A stretch of DNA of 38,214 bases, from positions 1 to 38,214 of the forward strand of contig DATMTS010000121.1 of NCBI GenBank assembly GCA_035564555.1. The letters are read 5' to 3'. The translations under genes and the position numbers were made by a program. Shown piece after piece: positions 23,254 to 32,093 of the stretch. Numbering within the stretch: position 1 is the stretch's first letter; each line of letters starts with the position of its first letter. The stretch comes from DATMTS01 sp035564555. GTDB lineage: Bacteria; Actinomycetota; Actinomycetes; Actinomycetales; Microbacteriaceae. Below the pieces are notes generated by a model. That model did not search any database. It worked only from the letters and a program-made list of their open reading frames with translations, and was not told the origin of the DNA.

Positions 23254-25179
23254 ATGGCGGGACGGATTCGACAGGGTGACGTCGAAGAGGTCAAGTCCCG
23301 CACCAACATCGCCGACATCGTCGGCGATTACGTTTCGCTGAAGTCGGCGGGCGTCGGTTCGATGAAGGGCCTCTGCCCATTCCACGACGAGCGCAGCCCG
23401 AGCTTCCACGTGCGTCCGCAAGTGGGCCTGTACCACTGCTTCGGCTGCGGCGAATCGGGCGACGTCTACTCGTTTCTGCAGAAGATGGATCACGTCACGT
23501 TCGCGGAGGCGGTCGAGCGCCTTGCGGCACGCCTCGGCTACACGCTGCATTTCGAAGACGGCGGCGCTCAGACCGAACAGGGCAACCGCGCGAGACTGCT
23601 GGCGGCCAATGCCGCGGCCGAGGAGTTCTTCCGTGACCGGCTGGGAACCCCCGAGGCGGACGTCGGTCGCCGATTTCTGGGTGAACGTGGTTTCGATGCT
23701 CACGCGGCGGCGCGATTCGGGGTGGGATTCGCGCCGAAGAGCTGGGACGAGTTGACCAAGCACCTACGGGGCCGCGGATTCACCCCCGAGGAACTCGCGG
23801 CGAGCGGGCTCGTGTCACAGGGCGATCGCGGCGTATACGACCGGTTCAGGGGTCGCCTGGTGTGGCCGATTCGGGATGTGACCGGGCAGACCGTCGGCTT
23901 CGGTGCCCGGCGCCTGCTCGACGACGACAAGGGGCCGAAGTATCTGAACACGCCCGAAACGGCCGTGTATCACAAGGCGCAGGTGCTCTACGGGCTCGAC
24001 TTGGCCAAGCGCGACATCTCCCGCACCAACAGGGTGGTTGTCGTGGAAGGTTACACGGATGTGATGGCGTGCCATCTCGCGGGGGTCACGACGGCGGTCG
24101 CTACCTGCGGAACCTCGTTCGGAGTGGACCACATCAAGGTACTGAGACGTGTGCTCGGGGATGACTCCGGGCTCGGCGAGGTCGTGTTCACCTTCGACCC
24201 GGATGCCGCCGGGCAGAAGGCCGCGCTGCGTGCCTTCAGCGAGGAGCGCCGGTTCGCGGCCCAGACGTTCGTCGCGGTCGGTCCCGAGGGCCTCGACCCG
24301 TGCGACCTGCGCATCAGGCAGGGCGACGACGCGGTGCGTCGCATGATCGACACCAAGAAGCCGATGTTCGAGTTCGTGCTGCGCAAGGTCGTCGCCCGCT
24401 ACGACCTGGAGACCGTCGAGGGCCGTGTCGCCGCGCTGCGCGAGGCGGCTCCGGTGATCGCCGACCTGCGTGACCCCTCGTTGCAGCCGGGCTACGCGCG
24501 GGAACTGGCGCGCATGATCGGAGTGGAGCTCGGCGAGGTGCACGCCGCGGTGCGTATGGTGCAGCGCGCCTCCGAGCGTGATGCCCGCGCGGGGGATCCG
24601 CAGGCACAGCGGCGGGACGATTCCGCGCACGCCGGCGCTGCCGGGGGACCGGCGCCGGCCCGGGGCGACCACCCCGACGAGCAGGAATCCCGTCGCCGCA
24701 CCGACGGGCCCACCATCGGTAGCCTCGGCTCCGATCCGTCAACGCGGCTCGAGCGGGACGCGGTGATGGCCATGCTGCAGCATCCCGAGTCGATCGGCGA
24801 CGTGCTGATCGCTCAGGCCTGCGCCACCGGCTTCGCGAACCCGTCGCTGGCCGTGGTGCGCGATGCGGTCGCGGCCGCGGGTCGCCCGGACGCCTCGTCG
24901 GATTGGGTGGCACGGGTGTCGTCGCACGTGCCGGAGTCGTTCGTCACCCTCGTGCAGCAACTGGCGGTCGCCCCGATCCCCGAACGTGACGAGAACGCCG
25001 TCGCCCCGTATGTGCAGGGCGTCGTGTCGGCGCTCATCGACAAGGGTCTGCTCGCACAGAAGACCGCACTTCTCGGTCGGCTTCAGCGCGCCGACCCGAC
25101 CGATCGCGATGCCTACAACGTGATCCAACGCGAGCTTCTCGAGATCGAAGCGGCTCGCAGGCGCGTTCGCGGCGAGTGA
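23254..25179 (+). CDS. dnaG: DNA primase
   Basis: Synthesises RNA primers for replication together with the DnaB helicase. The CHC2 zinc finger is Cys41-His44 (CPFH) with Cys62-Cys65 (HCFGCGESGD). The Toprim catalytic core includes VVVEGYTDVMACHLAG and FTFDPDAAGQKAAL, with the acidic triad intact. A low-complexity linker (about 445-490, rich in Gly, Pro, Asp, Arg) leads to the C-terminal DnaB-binding helical domain. The 641-aa length is normal for actinobacterial DnaG. It appears to be expressed from its own leaderless promoter. Confidence 0.97.
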   Translation: MAGRIRQGDVEEVKSRTNIADIVGDYVSLKSAGVGSMKGLCPFHDERSPSFHVRPQVGLYHCFGCGESGDVYSFLQKMDHVTFAEAVERLAARLGYTLHFEDGGAQTEQGNRARLLAANAAAEEFFRDRLGTPEADVGRRFLGERGFDAHAAARFGVGFAPKSWDELTKHLRGRGFTPEELAASGLVSQGDRGVYDRFRGRLVWPIRDVTGQTVGFGARRLLDDDKGPKYLNTPETAVYHKAQVLYGLDLAKRDISRTNRVVVVEGYTDVMACHLAGVTTAVATCGTSFGVDHIKVLRRVLGDDSGLGEVVFTFDPDAAGQKAALRAFSEERRFAAQTFVAVGPEGLDPCDLRIRQGDDAVRRMIDTKKPMFEFVLRKVVARYDLETVEGRVAALREAAPVIADLRDPSLQPGYARELARMIGVELGEVHAAVRMVQRASERDARAGDPQAQRRDDSAHAGAAGGPAPARGDHPDEQESRRRTDGPTIGSLGSDPSTRLERDAVMAMLQHPESIGDVLIAQACATGFANPSLAVVRDAVAAAGRPDASSDWVARVSSHVPESFVTLVQQLAVAPIPERDENAVAPYVQGVVSALIDKGLLAQKTALLGRLQRADPTDRDAYNVIQRELLEIEAARRRVRGE

Positions 25180-25361
25180 GCCGGTTGCGTAATCTGCCGC
25201 GCAAACGCGCAAAACGTCGCGCAGAAGCATCCTGTTGATAAAGATTATTGCGTGAGCGGGCCCTGTCCACGCGTGATGTGTTACACAGGACCTACCGTGC
25301 GGCGCGCTCCTCGGTGGTAGATCGCGCCGCCATTCACGACACGAGGAAGAGGTACTCGGAT

Positions 25362-26993
25362 ATGAGATCCGTGACGTTCAGGGGTAGACGCACCGCGACA
25401 GCAGTCGCCGCGTTGGCGGTATCCGCATTGCTGCTCGCCGGCTGTTCGGCAGCAAGATCCAAGACGGTGCCATTGGCCGCAGCACTGACCGTCGGAACGA
25501 CCGACAAGATCACCAGCATCGACCCGGCCGGCTCATACGACAACGGATCGTTCGCCGTGATGAACCAGGTGTACCCCTTCCTGATGAACTCGCCCTACGG
25601 CAGCCCCGACGTGCAGCCCGACATCGCCACCAGCGCCTCGTTCACCAGCCCCACGCAGTACACGGTGAAGCTGAAGAGCGGACTCAAGTTCGCCAACGGA
25701 CACGACCTGACCTCCTCCGACGTCAAGTTCACGTTCGACCGGATGATCAAGATCAACGACCCGAACGGTCCCGCATCGCTGCTCGCGAACCTCCAGTCGA
25801 CCGCGGCGCCCGATCCGACCACCGTCGTGTTCACGCTGAAGACGCCCAATGACCAGACCTTCGCGCAGGTGCTATCCAGCCCTGCCGGACCGATCGTCGA
25901 CGAGCAGGTGTTCTCACCCGACAAGGTCACGCCGGACACGACGATCGTCAAGGGCGAAGCGTTCGCCGGTCAGTACCGCATTAGCAGCTACAAGGTGAAC
26001 AACCTCATCCAGTACAAGGTGAACCCCGACTACAAGGGCCTGCTCGGCAAGCCGCAGACCTCGACGGTCAATGTCAAGTACTATTCGGATGCCTCGAACC
26101 TCAAGCTCGACATCCAGCAGGGCAACATCGACGTCGCCTTCCGCAGCCTTGCCGCGACCGACATCGCCAGCCTGCGCAAGGACAAGAAGGTGAAGGTCGT
26201 GGACGGCCCCGGCGGCGAGTTGCGCTACATCGTGTTCAATTTCAACACGATGCCGTACGGAGCCAAGACCTCCGACGCCAACGCGAAGAAGGCTCTTGCG
26301 GTGCGTCAGGCGGCAGCCGATCTGGTCGACCGTGCCGCCATCGCCAAACAGGTCTATAAAGACACCTATACGCCCGCCTATTCCTACGTTCCGCAGGGTC
26401 TCACCGGCGCAACGGAGTCGCTCAAGGGCATGTACGGCGACGGAAGCGGTGGCCCGAGCCTCGACAAGGCCAAGCAAACGCTGGCCGCGGCCGGAGTCAA
26501 GACGCCGGTCACCCTTCACCTGCAGTACAACGCCGACCACTACGGTCCCTCCTCGGGCGACGAGTACGCGATGGTCAAGTCGCAACTCGAGAACGGCGGC
26601 CTGTTCAGCGTCGACCTGCAGTCGACGGAGTGGGTGCAGTACTCCAAGGACCGCGTCGCCGACCTGTATCCCGCGTACCAGCTCGGCTGGTTCCCGGACT
26701 ACTCGGATGCCGACAACTACCTCTCCCCGTTCTTCACCAAAGACAACTTCCTCTCCAACCACTACGACAACCCTGTGGTGCAGAAGTTGATCGACCAGCA
26801 ACGCAGCACCACCGACAAAACGGCGCGCGCGAAGCTGATCGGCGAGATCCAAGACAAGGTGGCGGCCGATCTGTCGACTCTGCCCCTGTTGCAGGGCGCC
26901 CAGGTCGCGGTGACCGGAACGGATGTCTCCGGAACGGACAAGACGCTCGACGCATCGTTCAAATTCCGTTACGCGGCGCTGTCCAAGGGCTGA
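25362..26993 (+). CDS. ABC transporter substrate-binding lipoprotein (family 5)
   Basis: Solute-binding protein of the peptide/nickel/opine importer class (543 aa). It has a twin-Arg-containing signal peptide and a lipobox LLLAGC with the lipidated Cys28. The mature part has the SBP_bac_5 pattern: TSIDPAGSYDNGSFAVMNQVYPFL, then SGLKFANGHDLTSSDVKFTFDRM, the usual start of domain II. ATG 25362 has the strong Shine-Dalgarno GAGGAAGAGG. The 182-bp gap after dnaG contains the A/T-rich stretch TTGATAAAGATTATT (25235-25249), a possible promoter region, but I cannot define its elements. It is the first gene of a five-gene transporter operon. The ligand is not predictable; di- or oligopeptides are most likely. 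Confidence 0.92.
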   Translation: MRSVTFRGRRTATAVAALAVSALLLAGCSAARSKTVPLAAALTVGTTDKITSIDPAGSYDNGSFAVMNQVYPFLMNSPYGSPDVQPDIATSASFTSPTQYTVKLKSGLKFANGHDLTSSDVKFTFDRMIKINDPNGPASLLANLQSTAAPDPTTVVFTLKTPNDQTFAQVLSSPAGPIVDEQVFSPDKVTPDTTIVKGEAFAGQYRISSYKVNNLIQYKVNPDYKGLLGKPQTSTVNVKYYSDASNLKLDIQQGNIDVAFRSLAATDIASLRKDKKVKVVDGPGGELRYIVFNFNTMPYGAKTSDANAKKALAVRQAAADLVDRAAIAKQVYKDTYTPAYSYVPQGLTGATESLKGMYGDGSGGPSLDKAKQTLAAAGVKTPVTLHLQYNADHYGPSSGDEYAMVKSQLENGGLFSVDLQSTEWVQYSKDRVADLYPAYQLGWFPDYSDADNYLSPFFTKDNFLSNHYDNPVVQKLIDQQRSTTDKTARAKLIGEIQDKVAADLSTLPLLQGAQVAVTGTDVSGTDKTLDASFKFRYAALSKG

Positions 26994-27028
26994 TTCCCGT
27001 CGCCGGATAGAATCGCCTGACCGGGTGG

Positions 27029-27059
27029 AGGGGCGACTTGCAGAGCGCGAGTCGCCCCT
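27029..27059 (+). terminator. Hairpin between binding-protein and permease genes
   Basis: AGGGGCGACT (27029-27038) pairs perfectly with AGTCGCCCCT (27050-27059) around an 11-nt loop, with only two T residues following. Such intra-operon hairpins commonly protect or partly terminate the abundant binding-protein mRNA, giving less permease than lipoprotein. Confidence 0.7.
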
Positions 27060-27089
27060 TGCACGCGGCGCACCGAACGTAAGGCAACC

Positions 27090-28184
27090 ATGACAACGAC
27101 CGTCAGCACTCCCGGCGGCGCCCCGGCGCCGCTCGCGCTCGAGAAGAAGGGCAAATCGGCGGGAGGCGGCCTGCTCCGCTACCTCGTCATCCGGTTCCTG
27201 CTGATCTTCCCGACCATCTTCATCCTGGTCTCGCTGGTCTTCGTGCTGATGCGCACCACCGGCGACCCGATCACGGCGGCGCTGGGCGGCCGGCTCACGC
27301 ACGCTCAGCTCGTGCAGCGCATCCACGAGGCAGGGTACGACCGGCCGATGATCGTGCAGTACCTGGAATACCTGCGCAACATCGCCACGGGAGACTTCGG
27401 CACCACGACCAGCGACCATCTGCCGGTCACCCAGGTGCTGGTGACCTACGGCACCGCCACGCTCGAGTTGGCCTTCTATGCGCTCATCGTCGCCTTCATC
27501 GTCGGCATCCCGCTCGGCATGCTCGCCGCATACATCCGCGACAAGTGGGGCGACGCGGTGCTGCGCGTGTTCGCGATCCTGTGCTACGCGACGCCGGTGT
27601 TCTTCGCCGGCCTGCTGTTGAAGCTGATCTTCTCCGTCTGGCTCGACTGGCTGCCGGTGGCCGGGCGCGCAACGACTTCGTCGGAACTGCAGATGCAGAC
27701 GCTGCCGAATCCCACCGGCATCTACCTCATCGACTCGTTCCAGACCGGCGATCCGTCCGTGGTCGGGGATGTGCTCGCGCACGCGGTGCTGCCCGGCGTT
27801 GCGCTCGGGCTGCTCACCGCAGGAGTGTTCCTGCGCCTGGTGCGCACCAACGTGATCGGCACCCTGGGCACCGATTACGTGGATGCCGCCCGGTCGCGCG
27901 GCGTTCGGGAGTACCGTCTGGTGCGCAAACACGCTTACAAGCCCGCGCTGATCCCCATCATCACGGTGATCGGGCTGCAGATCGCGCTGCTGCTGGGAGG
28001 CGCCATCCTGACCGAGACGACCTTCGAATGGAAGGGCCTCGGGTTTCAGCTCTCGCAGTACCTGCAGGCCAGGGACTTCGTCGCGGTGCAGGGCATCGTC
28101 GCGCTGCTCGCGGTCATCGTCGCGTTGACGAATTTCGTGGTCGACGTCATTGCGGCCCTCATCGACCCGAGAGTGAGGTACTGA
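27090..28184 (+). CDS. ABC transporter permease, DppB-like
   Basis: First membrane subunit of the importer (364 aa). After a cytosolic tail it has the family opening LVIRFLLIFPTIFILVSLVF and then about five more TM helices. The periplasmic block after TM1 (AQLVQRIHEAGYDRPMIVQY, NIATGDFG) is typical of DppB/OppB. The EAA loop that contacts the ATPases is DYVDAARSRGVREYRLVRKH. It begins 30 bp after the hairpin and ends 1 bp before the DppC-like gene start. Confidence 0.92.
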   Translation: MTTTVSTPGGAPAPLALEKKGKSAGGGLLRYLVIRFLLIFPTIFILVSLVFVLMRTTGDPITAALGGRLTHAQLVQRIHEAGYDRPMIVQYLEYLRNIATGDFGTTTSDHLPVTQVLVTYGTATLELAFYALIVAFIVGIPLGMLAAYIRDKWGDAVLRVFAILCYATPVFFAGLLLKLIFSVWLDWLPVAGRATTSSELQMQTLPNPTGIYLIDSFQTGDPSVVGDVLAHAVLPGVALGLLTAGVFLRLVRTNVIGTLGTDYVDAARSRGVREYRLVRKHAYKPALIPIITVIGLQIALLLGGAILTETTFEWKGLGFQLSQYLQARDFVAVQGIVALLAVIVALTNFVVDVIAALIDPRVRY

Positions 28185-28185
28185 G

Positions 28186-29262
28186 ATGGCGACGACGAAT
28201 CCGGCCGTCCTCCTCCGCAGGCCGAGCCTGTTGCGCCGCCTGCCCGTGGTGCGTCAGGTGCGGCAGAGCGTCGGCGTGCAACGGTTCATGCTCGTCACAG
28301 GGCTCGTCATCACGGTCATCTTCGTGCTGGTCGCGGTCCTCGCGCCCCTGATCGCGCCGTACGGGTTCTCCCAACTGCGCGACGCTCACGGCTCGTTCGG
28401 GTCGCAACAGCCGCCGGGCCACGGGCACCTCTGGGGCACGACGGTCGGCGGCTATGACGTCTTCTCGCGCGTGATCTGGGGGGCGCAGACGGCGATCATG
28501 GTGATCATCATCGCCGTCGCGCTGTCGATCTTCGCGGGAGTGCTGCTGGGGCTGATCTCCGGTTACTTCGGCGGGTGGCTCGATCGGGTGCTCGTCGTCG
28601 TCTGCGACGCGATCTACGCGTTCCCGTCACTGCTCCTGGCCATTGTCATGTCGATCGTGATCAGCGGCGGTCAGTCGAGCCTGTGGGGCGGGGTGATGGC
28701 CGCGGCCATCTCGATCACCGTCGTCTACATTCCGCAGTACTTCCGTGTCATCCGGTCGGAGGCCGTGCGGATCAAGGCGGAGGCCTACGTCGAGTCGGCC
28801 AAGGTCGTGGGTGCGAGCAACGCCCGGATCATGTTCCGGCACGTGTACCGCAACTCGACGCGCACCCTTCCGCTGATCTTCACCCTCAACTCGTCGGAGG
28901 CGATCCTCACCCTGGCCGGCCTCGGCTTCCTGGGCTTCGGCATCGAGCCGACCGCTGCGGCGGAGTGGGGGTTCGACCTGAACAAGGCGATCGCCGACGT
29001 CACGGCGGGCATCTGGTGGACGGCGCTCTTCCCGGGTGTCGCGATCGTGCTCGTCGTGCTCGGCATCACCCTCGTCGGTGAGAGCCTCAACGACCTCGCA
29101 GATCCGCGCCTGCGCGGCAGGCGCGCGGTCGGCGGCACGTCGGGGGGCATCGCGGAGACCTCGGCGGTGCCCGGTGGCGTCCTGGATGCCGGTCCAGGCG
29201 GCCTGGCCGGGCTCGAGGGTGAAGGAACGATCGATCCCGAGGGAATCCAGGTGCGACCATGA
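28186..29262 (+). CDS. ABC transporter permease, DppC-like
   Basis: Second membrane subunit (358 aa). The N-terminal OppC_N segment (FMLVTGLVITVIFVLVAVLA) precedes the periplasmic loop with GHLWGTTVGGYDVFSRVIWG, the DppC signature for the G-T-D/N-x-x-G-R-D region. The EAA loop is EAYVESAKVVGASNARIMFR. The long C-terminal tail after DPRLRGRR is Gly/Ala/Pro-rich and is probably unstructured. GAGTGAGG precedes ATG 28186. The stop overlaps the ATPase gene start (ATGA). Confidence 0.92.
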   Translation: MATTNPAVLLRRPSLLRRLPVVRQVRQSVGVQRFMLVTGLVITVIFVLVAVLAPLIAPYGFSQLRDAHGSFGSQQPPGHGHLWGTTVGGYDVFSRVIWGAQTAIMVIIIAVALSIFAGVLLGLISGYFGGWLDRVLVVVCDAIYAFPSLLLAIVMSIVISGGQSSLWGGVMAAAISITVVYIPQYFRVIRSEAVRIKAEAYVESAKVVGASNARIMFRHVYRNSTRTLPLIFTLNSSEAILTLAGLGFLGFGIEPTAAAEWGFDLNKAIADVTAGIWWTALFPGVAIVLVVLGITLVGESLNDLADPRLRGRRAVGGTSGGIAETSAVPGGVLDAGPGGLAGLEGEGTIDPEGIQVRP

Positions 29263-30959
29263 GCGATGTCGTGACCATCACCGATCTGAACGTCTCGTTC
29301 GCGACGGATTCCGGAGCGGTGCACGCGGTCGATGGCGTGAGTCTGAAGGTAGCGCCCGGTGAGGTGCTGGCGATCGTGGGGGAGAGCGGCAGCGGCAAGA
29401 CCGTGACCGCGAAGTCGATCCTCGGGTTGCTTCCGGAGACGGCCACCGCGTCAGGCACCGTGCTGCTGCGCGGAAACGCCGGAGGCGAAGGCGTCGATGT
29501 GATCTCGGTCGGCAAGAAGGCGTTGCGCAGCGTTCGCGGCCGTGATGTGGCGATGGTCTTCCAGGAGCCGTCGACGGCGCTGAACCCGGTCTATCCGGTG
29601 GGCTGGCAGATCGCGGAAGGGCTGCGCGCGCACGGCAGGATCGGCCGCGCACAGGCGAAGGCCGCAGCGATCGAGATCCTCGGCAAGGTCGGGATCCCCG
29701 AACCGGAGAAGCGGGTGGCGTACTATCCGCACCAGTTCTCGGGAGGGCAGAAGCAGCGCATCGTGATCGCCATGGCGCTCGTGCTGAACCCCGGACTCAT
29801 CGTGGCGGATGAGCCCACGACCGCTCTGGACGTCACCGTGCAGGCCGAGATCCTCGACCTGCTTCGGCGATGCCGGGAGGAGTTCGGGGCCGCGATCGTT
29901 CTGATCACGCACAACATGGCTGTCGTCGCCGACCTCGCCGATCGGGTGGCGGTCATGTACCAGGGCAAGCTCGTCGAGGAGGCCGACGTGAACACGCTCT
30001 TCGCACGACCGCAGCACGAGTACACCCAGAAGCTGCTTGCCGCAGTGCCGCACGTGGGCCAGGGCCGCCTCCAGACCGCCGAACGTGCGGCGGGTCGCGC
30101 CGCGGACTGGAGCGCGGTCGCGCCGGTGGTCTCGGCGCGCGGGCTGCGCATCCAATACCCCGGCAGGCTGGGTCGCCCCGGCTTCATCGCCGTCGACGGC
30201 GTGAGCTTCGACATCCGGCCCGGTGAGGTTCTCGGACTCGTCGGGGAGAGCGGCAGCGGCAAGACCACGATCGGTCGCGCCATCGGCGGACTCACCCGAG
30301 TCACCGGCGGGTCGCTGAAGGTACTCGACCATGAGATGAACGGGGTCGTCGAGCGCCGCTTCAAGCGGATGCGCAGCCGCATCGGCTTCGTCTTCCAAGA
30401 CCCGGCCTCGAGCTTCAACCCGCTGCTCACGATCGCCGACTGCGTCGCCGAGCCTCTCGTGGTGCACGGACGCGCAGCGAATCCCGCCGCGGCGCGCGGC
30501 CGGGTCGATGAGCTTCTGGAGGCGGTGCAGTTGCCCAAGGCATACGGCGACCGCTTCCCGCACGAGCTCAGCGGCGGCCAGCGTCAACGCGCCTCCCTGG
30601 CGCGTGCGCTCGCATTGCAGCCGGAGCTGCTCATCGCGGATGAGCCGACGAGCGCGCTGGACGTCTCGGTGCAGGCCAGGGTGCTGGAACTGTTCGCCGA
30701 GTTGCAGGCCGAGTTCGGCTTCGCGGCGCTCTTCATCAGCCACGATCTCGCCGTTGTCGACCTGCTCGCCGACCGCATCGCCGTGCTGCATCGGGGGCGC
30801 CTGGTCGAGGAGGGCACAGGCGAACAGGTTCTCGACTCCCCGAGAGATCCATACACCAAGCGGCTGCTGGCATCCCTACCGGTTCCCGACCCGATGGAGC
30901 AGGCGGCACGACGCGAATCCCTGGCGAGGCTGCGACGAGATGCGGAGGGCGCGGCATGA
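29259..30959 (+). CDS. Fused double ABC ATPase (DppD-DppF type)
   Basis: A 566-aa protein with two complete nucleotide-binding domains. The first has Walker A GESGSGKT (41-48), signature FSGGQKQR and Walker B LIVADEPTTALD. The second has Walker A GESGSGKT (329-336), signature LSGGQRQR and Walker B LLIADEPTSALD. Each is followed by an oligopeptide-transporter C-terminal stretch (RPQHEYTQKLLAAVPH; PRDPYTKRLLASLP). This fusion provides both NBDs of the importer. It overlaps both neighbours by 4 bp. Confidence 0.94.
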   Translation: MSDVVTITDLNVSFATDSGAVHAVDGVSLKVAPGEVLAIVGESGSGKTVTAKSILGLLPETATASGTVLLRGNAGGEGVDVISVGKKALRSVRGRDVAMVFQEPSTALNPVYPVGWQIAEGLRAHGRIGRAQAKAAAIEILGKVGIPEPEKRVAYYPHQFSGGQKQRIVIAMALVLNPGLIVADEPTTALDVTVQAEILDLLRRCREEFGAAIVLITHNMAVVADLADRVAVMYQGKLVEEADVNTLFARPQHEYTQKLLAAVPHVGQGRLQTAERAAGRAADWSAVAPVVSARGLRIQYPGRLGRPGFIAVDGVSFDIRPGEVLGLVGESGSGKTTIGRAIGGLTRVTGGSLKVLDHEMNGVVERRFKRMRSRIGFVFQDPASSFNPLLTIADCVAEPLVVHGRAANPAAARGRVDELLEAVQLPKAYGDRFPHELSGGQRQRASLARALALQPELLIADEPTSALDVSVQARVLELFAELQAEFGFAALFISHDLAVVDLLADRIAVLHRGRLVEEGTGEQVLDSPRDPYTKRLLASLPVPDPMEQAARRESLARLRRDAEGAA

Positions 30960-31759
30960 GCACGGACGAACGGCCGATCGTGGTCAGCGACCTCTCCGTC
31001 GAGTATCCGGCTCGGGGGCCAAGTGCTGCCTGCGTCGCCCTGCGGGGGGTGAGTCTGACGGTCGAGCAAGGCGGCGTGCTGGGCGTGCTCGGCGAGAGCG
31101 GGTCGGGCAAGAGCACGCTGGCACGACTGCTGGCCGCCCGGGCCTCGACGAGTGAACAGGCGCCGCGCATCACCGGCGGAGAAGCCACGGTGCTCGGTCA
31201 CGGCCTGAGGAAGTTGGGCAAACGGGCCCGTACACGGCTCACCTTCGACGTCGGCTATCTCGAGCAGGATGCCGGCTCTCGCCTCGAGCCCTCATGGACG
31301 GTTGCCGAAACCATCGCGTCGCCGATCTTCGAACGCGACAAACACTTCGATCGCCGTCAGGCGGAGCTGAGGACTGCGGGAATGCTCGATGCCGTCCAGC
31401 TTCCGTTGCGCGTGATGGGCCAGTACCCGTACGAGCTCAGTGGGGGCCAGCGGCAGCGGGTGGCTATCGCGCGCGCGTTGATGCTCGGGCCGCGGGTGCT
31501 GATCGCGGACGAACCCACCGCGGGAATCGACGTGACGGTGCGCGACTCGGTCGTCGACCTGCTTTCGCGCCTGCACGTGCAAGGCGGATTCGCGGCCGTG
31601 ATGGTCAGCCATGACGTCTCGGTGCTGCGCCAATCGGGCGCGCGAATCGCCGTGCTGCATCGAGGAGCCCTGGTCGGCTACGGCGAGATCGACGCGGTGT
31701 TCGGCAACCCGACGCATCCCTACGTGGCCGACCTGGCGCGGGCGCTCGGCGGCCACTGA
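30956..31759 (+). CDS. Additional ABC transporter ATPase
   Basis: A single-NBD ATPase of 267 aa with Walker A GESGSGKS (46-53), signature LSGGQRQR, Walker B VLIADEPTAGID and switch His in MVSHDVSVLR. It resembles DppF-type subunits and ends with NPTHPYVADLARAL. It overlaps the double ATPase by 4 bp, so it is in the operon, although the fused protein already supplies two NBDs. The Q-loop region (GYLEQDAGSRLEPSWTV) departs from the usual VFQDP-type wording. Whether it replaces one NBD or serves another permease is open. Confidence 0.9.
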   Translation: MSTDERPIVVSDLSVEYPARGPSAACVALRGVSLTVEQGGVLGVLGESGSGKSTLARLLAARASTSEQAPRITGGEATVLGHGLRKLGKRARTRLTFDVGYLEQDAGSRLEPSWTVAETIASPIFERDKHFDRRQAELRTAGMLDAVQLPLRVMGQYPYELSGGQRQRVAIARALMLGPRVLIADEPTAGIDVTVRDSVVDLLSRLHVQGGFAAVMVSHDVSVLRQSGARIAVLHRGALVGYGEIDAVFGNPTHPYVADLARALGGH

Positions 31760-31810
31760 CGCGGGGTCGGGCCCGGCACGCAGCGTGTCATCGGCACCTC
31801 GAACCTTTGA

Positions 31811-31816
31811 TAAAGT
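31811..31816 (+). promoter_or_regulatory. Candidate -10 box of the tRNA-Asn promoter
   Basis: TAAAGT lies 11 nt before the mature tRNA 5' end, so transcription would start about 5 nt upstream of it. The -35 region is not recognisable. Confidence 0.35.
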
Positions 31817-31827
31817 ATCCAGAGCAT

Positions 31828-31900
31828 TCCTCCTTAGCTCAATTGGCAGAGCAGCCGGCTGTTAACCGGCAGGTTGATGGTTCGAGTCCATCAGGGGGAG
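31828..31900 (+). tRNA. tRNA-Asn (GTT)
   Basis: A complete cloverleaf of 73 nt. The acceptor stem is TCCTCCT paired with AGGGGGA including one G-T pair, the D stem is GCTC/GAGC, the anticodon stem GCCGG/CCGGC with anticodon GTT at 31861-31863, and the T stem GATGG/CCATC with loop TTCGAGT. The discriminator is G. CCA is not encoded. Confidence 0.95.
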
Positions 31901-31936
31901 CGGATGCCCGTTCTGCGGTAAAAGCAGCATGGCGTC

Positions 31937-31970
31937 AGAAGGCCCGGCCCTGAAAGGGACCGGGCCTTCT
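31937..31970 (+). terminator. Terminator hairpin after tRNA-Asn
   Basis: AGAAGGCCCGG (31937-31947) pairs perfectly with CCGGGCCTTCT (31960-31970), and the inside (CCCT, AGGG) adds four pairs with one bulged base. It lies 36 bp after the tRNA. It lacks a long T-run, as is usual in high-G+C actinomycetes. Confidence 0.8.
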
Positions 31971-32081
31971 GCATGGCGCAGGCGCGCGGGCCGCGTCTGA
32001 TCCGGCGTGGGTACTCCCTCGGGAGTATCCGTTCGCATCGGTGACCTCTGACCGGCCGATCCCTGCGGACGGACGGCTGGC

Positions 32082-32087
32082 TAGCAT
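32082..32087 (+). promoter_or_regulatory. -10 element of a likely leaderless promoter for the sensor kinase
   Basis: TAGCAT ends 6 nt before ATG 32094. GAGGG at 32088-32092 would be too close to be an ideal Shine-Dalgarno sequence. Confidence 0.5.
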
Positions 32088-32093
32088 GAGGGC

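Noticed and set aside
25914..27932. 672-codon minus-strand frame opposite the ABC lipoprotein and permease
   Set aside because: No recognisable domain; both overlapped + strand genes have strong family motifs.
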